Source: Sipunculus nudus (Eukaryota > Annelida > Sipuncula > Golfingiida > Sipunculidae). From it: a stretch of DNA of 64,000 nt. Under the pieces are notes generated by a model. That model did not search any database. It was not told where the DNA came from and was given only the letters and a program-made list of their open reading frames with translations. A program made the position numbers and the translations under genes. Positions 12,756 through 24,606 of the stretch are shown in pieces. The stretch covers positions 23,439,033-23,503,032 of the forward strand of contig CM049309.1 in NCBI GenBank assembly GCA_026874595.1, in the 5' to 3' direction. Every line of letters begins with the position of its first letter. The stretch's first letter is position 1.

Positions 12756-13340
12756 GCCCCCATCACACGAGAAGGAGACCTTCCGGCGACCACGGCGACT
12801 TAGTAGATCGCCGTCGGTCGCCCTTAACATCGTAAAAATCCTCCCAAGTATGACACGACGTGTGCTGGCGCCGCGAGCTTTGTCAGAGCGCAGACGCGCC
12901 AGCACACGTCGAATTGGGCGCAGAGAGAGAGAGCGCAGCTCTGACGTCATAAGCGCAGCGGTAGCACCGTACGAAGCGTGTAAAGAGCTCACTATGGTCA
13001 CCGAGGTCTCGGTAGCGGCGGCGTAAGTGTGCTGGGGCAGCGAAGCGTAACAGATAGACCGATGCTACCATGTTTACTGGCGATCGACCTGCGCTGTCAG
13101 GAAGCTGGTACTGCGCTGCTGGGACACTGATGGCGATCAAATTCCGATCTGACTGCGCTTTAAATCCACGGCGACCCCGTGCAAAAAAGTTTGATAAACA
13201 TGGAATGTCAAAGTGTAAAGCTGCTTTCCACAGTTTACACTGTATTTGATCCATTCGAAAATATCTAACGCCGGAGGCCTGTCAAATTCTAATCCATGGA
13301 CTCGTGCACAGTCACCTAGATCACTGCAGCCCCTTGCTGT
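12756..13340. other. GC-rich, CpG-rich segment inside the LINE remnant
   Basis: Composition jumps to strongly GC- and CpG-rich, unlike either side. A perfect 16-bp inverted repeat (CGACGTGTGCTGGCGC at 12856-12871, its reverse complement at 12896-12911) surrounds a 24-bp spacer. Further GGCGACC/CGGCGAC motifs lie at both ends (about 12785-12820 and 13170). Both strands stay open for about 100-120 codons (for example 12883-13254 minus), which GC-rich DNA does by chance. It may be a DNA element inserted into the LINE. Confidence 0.5.
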
Positions 13341-13369
13341 ATGGAGCCTCTGCATACTTTTTTAATTGT

Positions 13370-13918
13370 TACCAAAGGATTTAGAACTATGGTTCTAGAG
13401 TGAATTTTTAATGTTGATAGGTTCACTCCTGAAAACCTCTGTCATTCAGTCGCAATTGGCTCCATGTGTCATTCAGGTTAAAATTTAAAAAATGTGTGTT
13501 AGTTTATAAAGCATTTTATAGTCAGACACAAATCCACTTCCCTGAGATTTGGGGCTCACAGCAGTTTTTATTAAGTTGTACCGAGAACTAGCAGGAAAAC
13601 TTCCGGTGATCGAAGTTTCTGTGCCTGCGCACCCAAACTCATGAACCAACTTCCTATAAATATTAGAATGCAGACTTCACTGACCTCTTTTAAGACTTTC
13701 TACTTCCGTCAGGCTTTTGGTGATTAACCTTTTAACCATTAACATGGAGAGCTTTATTAGTTAATCATTTTGAGTATCTTGCCTTTTACAGTTTTAATAT
13801 GTATTTGGTAATTTTCATTATGTGCATATACATATGATTTCCGTGTACATTTTATGTCATTTTATATTACTGAAGACTCATTTTAAAATTAATAAATGTA
13901 AATGTAAAAGGACGCATT
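13370..13918 (+). mobile_element. CR1/L2-like LINE, 3' end
   Basis: The plus strand still shows the C-terminal region of a CR1-type ORF2 across frame changes: WLHVSFRLKFKKCVLVYKA, then CAPKLMNQLPINIRMQ and TSLTSFKTFYFRQAF (about 13620-13715). This corresponds to the usual 'APKLWNSLP..IR....FK..LK..LF' ending. A 3' UTR follows and closes in a short (ATGTAA)n tail near 13900-13915, the form expected of this clade. It is probably the same insertion as 12190-12755, with the central reverse transcriptase part missing. Confidence 0.8.
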
Positions 13919-13944
13919 ATTTCTCCATTTTTGAGACCTTCAAA

Positions 13945-14375
13945 TGAAGCAGTTCGGCAGTTAATAGGGCACAAACCATAACTGATAGATTTAGAAACTT
14001 CTAACTATATATCAAAAGAGGATCTAGGCAAACCTAAATGACATATATTGTGTTATGTTTTGTCAGACGCTTTGAGCGAATGTTTAAATTCTGAATAAAT
14101 GCGCAATATAGGAATAAATTGTTAATATTATTATAATTATTTTGCGAATTACAGGCCGAAAACATGATTTTGGGCAAAGTGAATCATGCAGGGCACAAAT
14201 TGTATCTGCTAGCCTTAGAATCTTATAACATTGTATCCAGAGAAGTCTTGGGCAAATCTCCACGGTAACCTAAAATTAGGTCATGGTGACCTATATTTTG
14301 TAAGAAATGTGAAAGAACATGATTTGAGAACCCCATATGGGTAATTGGTTACAGTTGGACCCAGAAACTCCCTAT
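13945..14375. repeat. Dispersed repeat with internal half-repeats, copy 2
   Basis: Shares the segment order seen at 10960-11350: a GGGCACAAA block, an AGAAACTTCTAACT block, then AATTAGGTCATGGTGACCTATATT at about 14275. It starts directly after the LINE tail. Confidence 0.6.
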
Positions 14376-14381
14376 TAGGGT

Positions 14382-14655
14382 CCCGCTTGAAAAGCGGGTG
14401 CCCTATAGTAATCGACCTGTCCGTCCGTCTGTCTGTCTGTCTGTCCGTCCGTCCGTCTGTCCGTCCGTCCACAAATTCTTTTCCGGATGATAACTCCAGT
14501 TAGGATTGACGGATTGAGTTCAAACCTGAAATATGTATTAACCATCAATTATGGAAGATCCCTGTCGATTTTGGGGTTCGGAGGTCAAAGGTAAAAAAAG
14601 TTATTCACAGTTTGGTGTTAAATTTTAGGTCCCGCTTTCAGCAGGGCAGAAATCA
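14382..14655. mobile_element. Small element bounded by hairpin motifs, with a GTCC/GTCT tract
   Basis: The left end is a perfect hairpin, CCCGCTT-GAA-AAGCGGG (14382-14398). The right end carries CCCGCTTTCAGCAGGG (about 14635-14650), also stem-forming. A TGTC/CGTC tetranucleotide tract fills about 14420-14470. There is no coding capacity. Elements of this form are abundant in mollusc genomes, though I cannot name this one. Confidence 0.45.
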
Positions 14656-14924
14656 TAATTGTAACCATAATTGTTTGTTTCACCATAACGGTAGGACAGG
14701 TCCTCATGTCAACAGCAACGAGGCATGATATATGGTCATAGTCAGCCATTTTTCTGTAAGTTATGCGGTAAAAACCATTACTGAACACCTAGTCAGGTTG
14801 CACTCTCTTAGCAAATATGCATGCAAAAGGACACACATTGTTAACACAATAACTTGTAAAAAGGATTTCATATTAGGTCCCCAGACTCACGGCAGTGATG
14901 GCCTTTTTGATGAACTACATCATG

Positions 14925-15140
14925 TTTGAAGATGGGTGACCTTGATGGATTTTCAAGGTCACAGAGGTGATAATACTAAAATGATGTTAACCAAATAGCT
15001 CGCAAACAATTTGACTAACACTCACTGAACTTGCACCAGTAATGTTGGTTATGAAGGGCTAGGTCAAGTTCGAAGATGGATGACCTTGACAGAGGCGATA
15101 ATTCTCAAATGATGTTAATGCAATAACCCGCAAAGAATTT
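14925..15140. repeat. Two-copy tandem of a dispersed repeat (about 135 bp)
   Basis: The string GAAGATGG.TGACCTTGA, followed by a GAGG.GATAAT..T..AATGATGTTAA block and AATTTGA..AACA, occurs twice in tandem. It belongs to the GGTCAAGGTCA-type repeats common in this window. Confidence 0.6.
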
Positions 15141-15239
15141 GATGAACAATCAAATTCGTTTCTGCATATTAACTCCCCTTACATATGATGGATAGGATTC
15201 AAACATAAGATGTATCACCCATGGCCTAAGGGAGAAGCT

Positions 15240-16045
15240 TATTGATATTTGGGTCAGAAGGAAAAAAAAGTAATACACAGTTTGGTGTTCAGTTGCTGGT
15301 GTCTCCTTCAGCAAGCCAGAAATGGATGAATCTTTTCCGAGTCACTCGTGTACAGCGGCATTACTTTTCACAGCATATTTTGTACAGACAATTTGAAGAT
15401 TCCCCAGAAAAGGATACACTGGCCCAACGCACCACAGTGGCTCTCATTTAGACCATGTTTGGACAAATCTATCTCCACTTTCAACATCTCAAGGAATTTG
15501 GACCTATTATAGTGACCATCAACAAATTTACATTGATATTCATATGTAGCCATTCTACACATCACGGCGCATCTGTAGACCCAAGCCCAAGAACAGCTGA
15601 ATCTCAGTTCAAGAGAATGACCATTTTATCACTACTATACAATAGCTGACTCTCTCTAACACTACAAGGTTCATGTACAGACTCAAGCCTAACATATAAT
15701 AAGGCAATTCAACATACAAATACTGGGAAAATATCTGACACAGCCCAGCCAAGACTTCAACCAAGAATAATTGGCACAGGTAATACAGGAATACAGAAAC
15801 TAAAAATGCATGCAGTTCTTTTATATCATTATTTTGATAGCTTTGAACATTTTCACTTTCCCATATCTTTTCTTCCAGTTTATACATGTCAGCTGTTCTT
15901 TACATGTTCTTTAATTTTCAAATATCACTCTTTTAGCCCAATGCTACCAAAGTACACCAAATTCACAGTACTTCAATTTAAAATGACTGCATCTTTTGCG
16001 GGGCCCTTACTGACCCGTCAGTTTTCTAGTTAGATTAAGATCAAG
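15240..16045. other. No gene recognised; short chance open frames
   Basis: Several overlapping open frames of 65-92 codons exist on both strands, but none shows family motifs, consistent splice context or a start context worth calling. Confidence 0.4.
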
Positions 16046-16049
16046 GTAG

Positions 16050-16290
16050 GTTCCTCTAAAAGCTTCTTGGAAACCTGAAATAATGCACTGTCACCTATAT
16101 TCTACGAGTTATGTGAAAGAACATAACTTCAGCTCTCGATTAGTCAGTTGGGCACAAATTGTAGCCATTGGATGAAAAAAATTCCAACTTAGCATCATGG
16201 GAGTTCCTGGTATAGAATCTTCTCTGAAAACCTAAATAAGGACCTAAATAAGGCCACTGTAACCTATTTCCAAGGACTATTGTTGCAAAG
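16050..16290. repeat. Dispersed repeat with internal half-repeats, copy 3
   Basis: Carries GGGCACAAATTGTAGC, AAAACCTAAATAAGG and TGTAACCTATTTC blocks in the order seen at 10960 and 13945. Confidence 0.55.
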
Positions 16291-16399
16291 TTTTGCGCAT
16301 CCTGGCAGTAAATTTAACCACTGTTCAAGGTTCCTTGAATTCAACTGAGCGTCATGGCACATGAGCCACTTGTTTTTAAAATCCTCCCCTTTAGAAATC

Positions 16400-18250
16400 T
16401 CATTCAGATTATATTGATACGTTTTTAGATAATTCGTTCACCTAACCAAGTAAACAAACGAAATCAGACACTGTGACAGACGGCGATGAACATACAATCT
16501 TTGTCAACTTTAACTGCCTTCAAGAAGGTACTTACATGACAGCAGTACTTAAATTCTGAGTTTCCTTTACATCGTTTTCCTGCGTTACATACAAACACTA
16601 GAGGTCTCACGTGAGTATACAATAAAATTATACCACCTATGACACTTGAATTTAATTTTCAACATACTTTTATATAAATTCATAAATATTTCCCAAGGAA
16701 TCGATCTTTAAGATGAGACACTTGTGATTCGGTAAACATGGCCGACCCTGCTAGTTCACGTGACCAGGTTTACGTTACCTGTGTCTTGTAGCAAAAAACT
16801 GAAACTGGTTGATTTATAATTCATTGGGGCCACACACGTTTAAACCGATTACCTCTTGTAGCCAGTAACAGGCAGTGACAGAATCGTTTTAGAACCGGAA
16901 GCCCACAAGAAGCATACAGCCAATTTTAGTAGTTTATATACCGTACGGCCCCGTTTTTCCCGACATCGCCTGGGCAACAGGAATCATTGGCCGTATATGT
17001 GGAAGAGGCGAATGAACTAATTTAGGGAAAAGACATATTTTGGATAAATGATTATGAATGATTTAATTAGGCACTGGCGAATAATGATGAACAGGTCCAG
17101 TGAGCCGCGTCCTTTAAAATCCTTTATTAGGGCTAGTAACCTTCTTTGGTATTAAACATTTGAACAAATATGTCCGTATCCAAGAACTTGGATGTTTAAG
17201 ATTTAATTTTGTTCTTACAAAATCACTTCACACACCTCACTTATAAATGCTAAAGATTCCATTAGCATATAAAATCGATCCGCAAATAAAATGTAACTTC
17301 TCCCATGGGTAATCCTTCCACATCATTCCTTTGCAAACTATTAATAATGTTTAGATATTGCCTGATAATTCCAAATTGTGAATTTGGATGGATTCTTATT
17401 CAGATACCCTCCAAAATATAATCACTTCTTCCACTGGACATGGCTTACTTTTTTATAATAGGTGAACTATAATTTATATTCGTTAAAAGGTTCTTGACAA
17501 CGAGCAGGAAAACAGACAAACACGATAACACGTAACTTCTGCCAACGACGCCTTGCAGCGGTGAAAAGAAAACAATTTGCAGTCTCCTGTGGTACACAAT
17601 AAAACAATCTCCACCTCACATGGTACATTAGTTGTGTACACTGCACACGGTCGGGTGTTATTGCCACCTACAGTTAAACACCGGCACGTCCCGGCATTTA
17701 TTATTTATCATGACTCGGGAGTTCACACGGGGAATACAGCAAGTAATGACAAAGCTCCAATTACAAGACAAACTCACAATGCTTTATGTTGTAAAAGATG
17801 TGTCAACACGCATTCACGTTTAGCGGACATGATAGTAAACATGTTGTGGACATTAGCGGCCGACAGGAGCGCTTGTCGTTTATGAATGTCATCTGATCCC
17901 TCCAGCGTGTACGTCCTGTAATTCTCAGGAATACCGCTCACTAATACAATCACCGACTTCTAACTCGCCTAATGGGTTAATCGACCAACGATCCTTCACC
18001 AAATGGCCAGCTCACCTGTGAGTAGATTCATAATCACAAACCAACTGTTGCACTCTTGGTTTAATATTAAAATTGATTACTCCCCTGTCAGCAATAACGA
18101 GAGCACTAGCTGACCCTGATTACATACCGGTGTCGTGCCTCGGGTTTAGGATCAGTATACATAAAATTTCACGAGTAGAGTTATATGTAACAAATAATAT
18201 TTTAATATTTTCCATGTGAGAGCTATTATCATGAATAATAAACCATATAT
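16400..18250. other. Intergenic; GC-balanced patch at about 17560-17990
   Basis: Mostly AT-rich DNA. The patch at 17560-17990 is more complex and GC-balanced. It contains a TTAGCGGACATGATAG segment and a 102-codon chance frame, and might be regulatory. No gene is supported. Confidence 0.35.

Positions 18251-18253
<3 letters not shown>

Positions 18254-18286
<33 letters not shown>
18254..18286. repeat. (TA)n microsatellite
   Basis: Pure TA dinucleotide tract. Confidence 0.95.
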
Positions 18287-18288
<2 letters not shown>

Positions 18289-18639
18289 AAATTATGTTAT
18301 ATACCCCTTACAATTATATATGCCGTGTGATGTGGTTTAATATAAGAACTTTATAACAGACGGCGCTATTCTCGATTACGTATGCTAGAAAACACGCGAT
18401 GCACACAAATTTAATGTGTTTATTTAAACACTGTAGGCTGATTTCTTTTTAATCAGAGGATGTCTGGATAGTAGTAAAGCCACTGAAACAAAATAAAAGA
18501 AACCTTGAGAAAATCAAGAAACCTGGAAATGTAGCCAACCCATCTTCCCCTTTCTTTGACTTAAGACTGCCAGTCCAGATGCACCAGGGCTTTTTAATAC
18601 AGTAGCGGCGTAGGTGTCAATGTAGTAAAGAGGTTAATG

Positions 18640-18870
18640 TAGTATAGTACACATTACATAAGCATGAGTGTTTGGGGATAAGGAGTTCACAGAATAAATA
18701 AGAATAATGTAAGCGTAGGCTTGTGAAATGTAAACAGAAGTTGTGTCCTCTAAACATAACAAATTTTGAATGTAAAATTTGACAGTTGAGACAATTAGTC
18801 CCGGCCGTCCCATATACTGCCAAGCTGTCTTACTGTGTGGAAACAAGGTCTGGCGGAAGGATGCTCTTTT
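18640..18870. repeat. Dispersed repeat related to 39050-39250
   Basis: TTGACAGTTGAGACAATTAG-TCCCGGCC with upstream TGAAATGTAA and downstream GGCGGAAGGATGC matches the order of blocks at 39120-39245 (GAAATGTAACAAATTATG, CAGTTGAGACAAGAATTAAG, TGGTGGAAGGTTGTGC). The overall match is imperfect. Confidence 0.45.
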
Positions 18871-19439
18871 CAGCTTGTTTTTTATTCTCCCTCTCTTTAA
18901 CCTTTACTTTCTAACTACTACCTTTCTTCCATTACAGGACGGAAGTTTTTAAATGATTTTTTTTCTTTTGTATTGCTGGTCAAATTTGATTTCACATTCT
19001 TGGAGGACCTGTAAGAGGATCGTCTTAAAAAACAGGCAAATCCATGTTTAGCAAGGATTTGTGTTTTCAATTTCTCAATCTACCACGAACTCAATTTCCT
19101 TGTTCATAGGTTTATGATACTGGCGCTCAGAAGTTTAATTTTGTTTCTTTAGAATCGTGTTCAATTAACCAGGAATTAGGTTGAAACTAATATATTCTAT
19201 CTATAAAAAAGGAACTTTTTAAAATCATAATTGTTCCAGATTATGTGGATACAACCCATGTATTGACACTAAATCATAACGTAACGCATGGATTAATCTG
19301 CGTATTTTTAGCTGCTTATTTCATTTTTTATGAAATTATATTGCATACGTATATATTAATAAATATATTTCAGTTTAAGTGATAACCCAAAACTTTTATC
19401 CTTAAATATTTTAGCGTTAAATTATCAACATGGGTCTCA

Positions 19440-20090
19440 TGTTGTTTTAAAGGTCACCAGTAACATCAACGGGAAAGGTTAAAGATAAAGAGTATAGATA
19501 TAAAAATGCGCCCAATATAAGGACGCAAACCCTAAGTTGGGTCCATGTCTTGTAGACTTTCCATATAGAGTTTGTCAATATAGTGATGCAGCCTTTCATA
19601 TAGCTAGCCTTGACCTTTAACACAATGAACAACTACAATGGTTCCCCATGCTGTACGTTGATGTACTGACACCTTTCAGGGAAACGGCACGTGGAGTGAC
19701 GTCAACCTTGGGTTAATTACGCTTGGATTTACACCAGTATTAAATCACTTGGAGCTTTTCACTATACCGACCCATGTATTAAATAAAAAAAATCGTTATT
19801 CTGTTCTATAGTTATGTTGCGAACAACCACACACACAGATTCGAAGAAAAGAATAACCCTCCTTTCACGCGGAGCTAATAAGGGCTAATATTTCTGACTG
19901 TTGATATTTGTTAATGTCATGTCGATCAATAATAGAAACACCTGTTCTGACAAGTTGTGTTCATGGCTTGTAGACTTTTTGTTCATGGCTTGTAGACGTT
20001 GTAGACAAACATAGAAGTTTGCTAATATAGTGATGAAGCCTTTGTGGAGCTATATTTTGGCCTTTCCAATTAGGTGCATAACTATTTCGT
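19440..20090. repeat. Two diverged copies of one repeat
   Basis: A block with CTTGTAGACTTTCCATATAG, TTTGTCAATATAGTGATG.AGCCTTT and TAGCTA...TTGACCTTT at about 19545-19625 recurs at about 19965-20080 (CTTGTAGAC, GTTTGCTAATATAGTGATG, GAGCTATATTTTGGCCTTT). The region between is AT-rich and otherwise blank. Confidence 0.5.
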
Positions 20091-20099
20091 CATAATCAA

Positions 20100-22080
20100 T
20101 TTCTCCCCAAAAAGGCGAGAACTGCCATACGCGTAACTCTGGGTGTAGCGTGGGAACACATTTCTCGGTCATATTACATTTCACATGCTTCTTCTCATTA
20201 TAAATGTCCTTGTTACACGCCTTCCGTGACGTCACTGCAGTAAGTTTTCCATCACTCATACACTCAAAACCAACCTCCTCAAGTAAGGTAAAAGCGGACC
20301 GCCGGGACTACATGTCACAACTGTCAACATGTATAATCTTTTTTTTTTCAGTTTTCAATATAAGGAAACAACTGTTTACACTTCAGATGAGCATCCTCCC
20401 AATAAAATTCTTATTCCGATATTACAAAACAACCCCTATGTTTATGTAATTTGCCTTGAAACAATTCTGTTCCAAGGTATTAAAACGGGCGGCTTAACCA
20501 TCTTCACTACTTTTATACTAACACCGCTGGTGTATTTAGAACCCCCAGTGGATTGTGGGTAAAGCATTTCTATATCCACAATCCCTAACCTGCAGAGTCG
20601 TAAGCGTTCTGCAAAGCGTAGTTTTCCGTAGTGTACTTGTTTGTTCGTACGCGAGAATGTTCTTCACAACACTCGAGCCAACTTTTCCGTTCTTCGGTCC
20701 ACTTTATCAACTGTCCTCACACTCGAGCTCAGTTTTGGAGGAACTGCAGGAGAACTGCCGTGAAAAATCTTAACAGCTCTGACATATGTTTTACGTTCAG
20801 AATGGGAAACACCCCACCAACCAGTTAAATGTATTTGCAAAACTGCAGCAACATAATATTAAACGGGATAGGTTTAGATTTGTCAGTGAAAGTTGTTTGT
20901 TTTGTTTTGTTCTTTTGCGAAATGATCACGATACATGGCATTATTCCCTTATCTGTGTAAAGTACAGGGATTACGTTAGTTTCCTTGCTCCATCATGAAT
21001 TGCAAAAATATTACTGAGTATATATTTAATTGATTTGGAACCACCTTTATCTCATTTTGAAGCAATCAGCCGGAAATAAGACTAATTAGATTCAGTGCAA
21101 ACATTTAGCACGATGAAGACTCACTTTTTGAATTATTGAGTTAATACCTTTATGGCAAATACATGTGATGTTGCCGGTTATATACTGATATTACCAACGA
21201 TACGAGCTGATCCGAAGTCTGAACCAGAGCGAAACCTTGTGGTAAAGATTTTGATCAGGAGTTTGATCGCTGAGGGCGTTACACGTCTGTTGCCCCTAAC
21301 CTTTACGTGCGCCATCGCGCATTGGAACACCTCTGCTCGATGGCAACAGGACACAGAATTGATAGATGATTGTAAACTCTCAAAATAAAAGCAAAACAAC
21401 TATATTTCTTGGGTGCAATTTTCTTTTGCAATTTGTTGGAGGGAAGGGTTTTTTTTATTAAATCATGTCACACTCTCAGCATTTTGATGTTTAAGTCATT
21501 TCAGAATGACTGCAGTTATTTGGACTTTGAGAAAATCTGGAACACTGAGATACATTTTTTTCACAACTCAAACCTTTTAAGGACTCAAATGAAAGCATAT
21601 TTTCATGGCGAAATGCTAAATTTGTGGCGGATACAGCATTGTCAGTCCCCCTGGTTAGGAATGCCTACCCCCTCACGTCCCCAAAAATGTGCTCTTGTTC
21701 TTATGGTACTGCAAACATATAAGCGTTTTCGATTTTGTTGCATGTTTACTTGCAGTAATTTGAAGTAATGTTTGTGATACATTTTACTTCAAATATTTTC
21801 ACAATTCCCTAATTTCATACTTAATGTTTAGAACACCCGTGCCTGTTTAAATCGCTTATCTTAAACTTTGATGCATGTCCGAAACACAAATATTTTCAAA
21901 TATTTTAGATTAAATTTCCTTTGACCTGCTTTGCGTTTTTATTTCCCATTTGTGTGAGCTGTCAACTTCGGTTGGTTTAGACATATATTCGCACTTTAGT
22001 GGCTTGACTTGGAACTGGACTCGATTGGCTGCACTTAGCTTTTGGCTTGAATTATGTAGACCTTAACAACCCTAGATATA
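20100..22080. other. Intergenic, nothing recognised
   Basis: Open frames up to 119 codons (21409-21768 plus) lack family resemblance, amphipathic or motif structure, and credible splice or start contexts. I treat them as chance. Confidence 0.4.
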
Positions 22081-22089
22081 CGTGCAATT

Positions 22090-22640
22090 ATCGCGGACTT
22101 GTTGTTAGGGTATTTGAAGCCACTCGTGTGGACAGTAAAATGGAGTAAGGAACTTATCTAATACTCCGGGAGACCTTTCATTAATTTCCTCGGATATCGG
22201 TAGGTCTGGCGTGTTGACGTCTTGTCTTGGATTTATCTACCAGCTATTTGTCATCACAGTTCCCTATGGATATACAGGCTTCTTCCCTTTAAAAGCAAGA
22301 CGGGGCAGACAATGGAGTGTAAATTAATGAAAAGTCCGTCTATAGCCGGCCCAGTCATAAAACAGGGGGTTTCCATTATAAATACCCTGGGTTAATTTAG
22401 GAGAGAACCTCAGCCGCCCGGCTGAGTGTATCAGGTGGCACGGATTCCGTCTATCTGTGTAAACGTTCTATTTCACATCCACTAATATGATTTTATTCGG
22501 CAGCTCTTTAGCTGTTTTATGTCCGCCTTATCTGTCGCCTCGTCACGCTGATCTGCCCGTGCGTTAGTAACTCCTACATGGCCGCTGTCTAAGGCATTGT
22601 TACTGGCTGTAAACTTGATCTTCGTCTAACTGAAGCAGAT
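22090..22640. promoter_or_regulatory. High-complexity non-coding island
   Basis: Non-repetitive, GC-balanced block with multiple TAAT/ATTA homeodomain-type cores embedded in complex sequence (TTTCATTAATTTCC, TGTAAATTAATGAAAAG, CCACTAATATGATTT), E-box-like CAGCTG-type sequence and no open frame. It is the strongest enhancer-like patch of the left half by eye. The function is an inference. Confidence 0.3.
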
Positions 22641-23379
22641 TCTCCACACCTTATACCCACCTCCAACCACTTACTTTTTTATCCAGGATGGATGCACCAT
22701 AACCATTTAAATAACCATATAAAACCATATTCAAATGTTAATATATGATCGTATTATGATAAACGTATTACAGGTATTAAGCCGTCATTTCTGCTCTTTC
22801 AATAAGTTATAAGAAAGGATAAGGCAAGATGAGACAAGAAATATGACAAAATAAGAAAGGGAAGATAAAATAAAATAAGTAAAGACTAGTGATCTTAAGG
22901 AACATTTACTTATGATTAACATGATGCACTGAATTTAAAAACATGAACCCGCGTTAGTTATTTCAATTCGAAATGAAAGAAGGGAATTTCTCAAGTGCTT
23001 CGGCACAAATTTATCTGAGGTTTACTGTTTTTTTTCTGTTGGTTTAAGTATGCAAAAACACCAAAATATACTTTAAACCTTGATTAAATGATAAGGTTGC
23101 CAAATAAACCCCAAAATCGACCGCGACAATCTAACTGCTCTCCTCGCCCTCTGGTTTTTTTTTTCGTAATAGTACAGAGAATCATATATGATTACATTTT
23201 AGATAAAATAGTCTCGGTACTGGTGAATGGTATAGTCTGTACAGCCTGAATTATTTAAGATTTATGACTAAGTACTGCCTTTGTTGTCCTCTCTAACCCA
23301 AGAGCTCATTGTTAACATTCCAATTTAGTTTATTGTCAAAGTAATATTCTTGTTTTTAAATATTTATCCATGATTTGTT

Positions 23380-24050
23380 AAGCCTGATCAGTGACAAAGA
23401 CAGGAAAGGTGCATGTAACATGCCTTAGAAAATCGAAAGGCTCTTCCTTTGTCTTGGACACGTTCAGGACAACACACGTTCAACTTTTTTTCGGCAGGAG
23501 ATGTCAGGTGTTTCACTGTTTTGCCCTTTAGACAAGGACACACTCCAGCCCAACCCCTTGTACGCTCTTTACACAGCGCTTTACCCATCGGCCAACTACC
23601 TGTATCGTAAGCGCTGTTTGTTTTGACCTTGTATCCTGAATCACTACACCAGAGGGGAGCACTGTATTTTGGTCCAATCAGATGAGACCATGTGCTGGAA
23701 GACAAAACGGTTTACCAGCCAAGCGAGGAATACATGAAGCCAATGTTGTTCATTTCGTTTGAGTGACAGCTCATCGCCCCGGCGACCGTTTGAACTTGCC
23801 ACAGGCTCAGTGAGAATTGCCCCTACACATGGTTTCTGAGCAGAGCATGATGCCTGTCGAGTGTATGTTAACTTGCATTTGGTTGCCTGCTAGTCACATC
23901 AGCAGTTTTTTTTTCAGCAGACAGGCCCATGTGCCCACCTGGTGTTTAAGTGCATCATTTACCGTCAAAGCAGGCAGCGGAAAAATCGGCAGCTTCTTTA
24001 GAAGCGCAAGATTTCCGCTGCCACAGTAGCGTAAACTCCTTGACATGATC
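23380..24050. promoter_or_regulatory. High-complexity non-coding island
   Basis: GC-balanced unique sequence that includes TTTGAGTGACAGCTCATC near 23757 (TGACAG is the MEIS/TGIF core), a CCAATCAGATGAG block near 23673 and a near-palindrome (AGCGGAAA...TTTCCGCTGCC) at about 23977-24023. Frames here (for example 23388-23705 minus) show no protein family. Confidence 0.25.
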
Positions 24051-24059
24051 TGGCCATTT

Positions 24060-24606
24060 TCAATTTAAAGGAACCTTATCCGATAAATGAAGTCTTATAA
24101 CTAAAGTTAAGCACTTGAACCTTAACTTCCGCATATATGTTACCACCAACCTTTGGTTATATGGTATTTCAGATTGTCAAAATTGCTGTGTTTATCGACA
24201 GTTTGTAGATAAACGAGGTCATACGTCCGTCGCAGAGGCGCTACAAGAAATTATTTTGACATGAATAACCCATAGTTCATTTACACATAACCCAGAAATC
24301 ACATAATTTCTATAAAAAATGTAGGTAAATACTAGGCTTTAACAAATGGTAATTCGATTACCCAGTTGTCTATTGAACTGTTAATGCTCGACCAGAATAG
24401 TTTATATTATTTTTCTTATCTATTTGATATCTTGCCATTAACTCCGTTCTCTTGAGTGAGAAAAATGTATCCCAAGTATATGTCTAATAAGAAGAGACGA
24501 AATGAAACTTTTGGAGAAACATGTCCAGCAAGAAAATAGTGGGAGACGTTATTATATGTCGGTGACATTTTCTTGTGTATGATGCCAGAAACTTTCGAAA
24601 AAAAAA
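24060..24606. repeat. Dispersed repeat R, left copy flanking the LINE
   Basis: Positions 24190-24606 match 28445-28860 closely in the same orientation: GTTTGTAGATAAAC, CGTCGCAGAGGCGCTA, TTAATGCTCGACCAGAATAG, TCTATTTGATATCTTGCCAT, CGTTATTATATGTCGGTGA, TGATGCCAGAAACTT, each copy ending in an A-run. The part at 24060-24190 (ACTTCCGCATATATG, GCTGTGTTTA) instead resembles 30880-30970, so R is a fragment of a wider dispersed family. Confidence 0.75.

Noticed and set aside
12883-13254. 123-codon minus-strand open frame in the GC-rich block
   Set aside because: GC-rich DNA is open in several frames by chance. The Arg/Ser/Ala-rich product has no domain, and the block interrupts a LINE.
21409-21768. 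119-codon plus-strand open frame
   Set aside because: Starts at a non-ATG codon, has no motif or splice support, and sits in AT-rich sequence.
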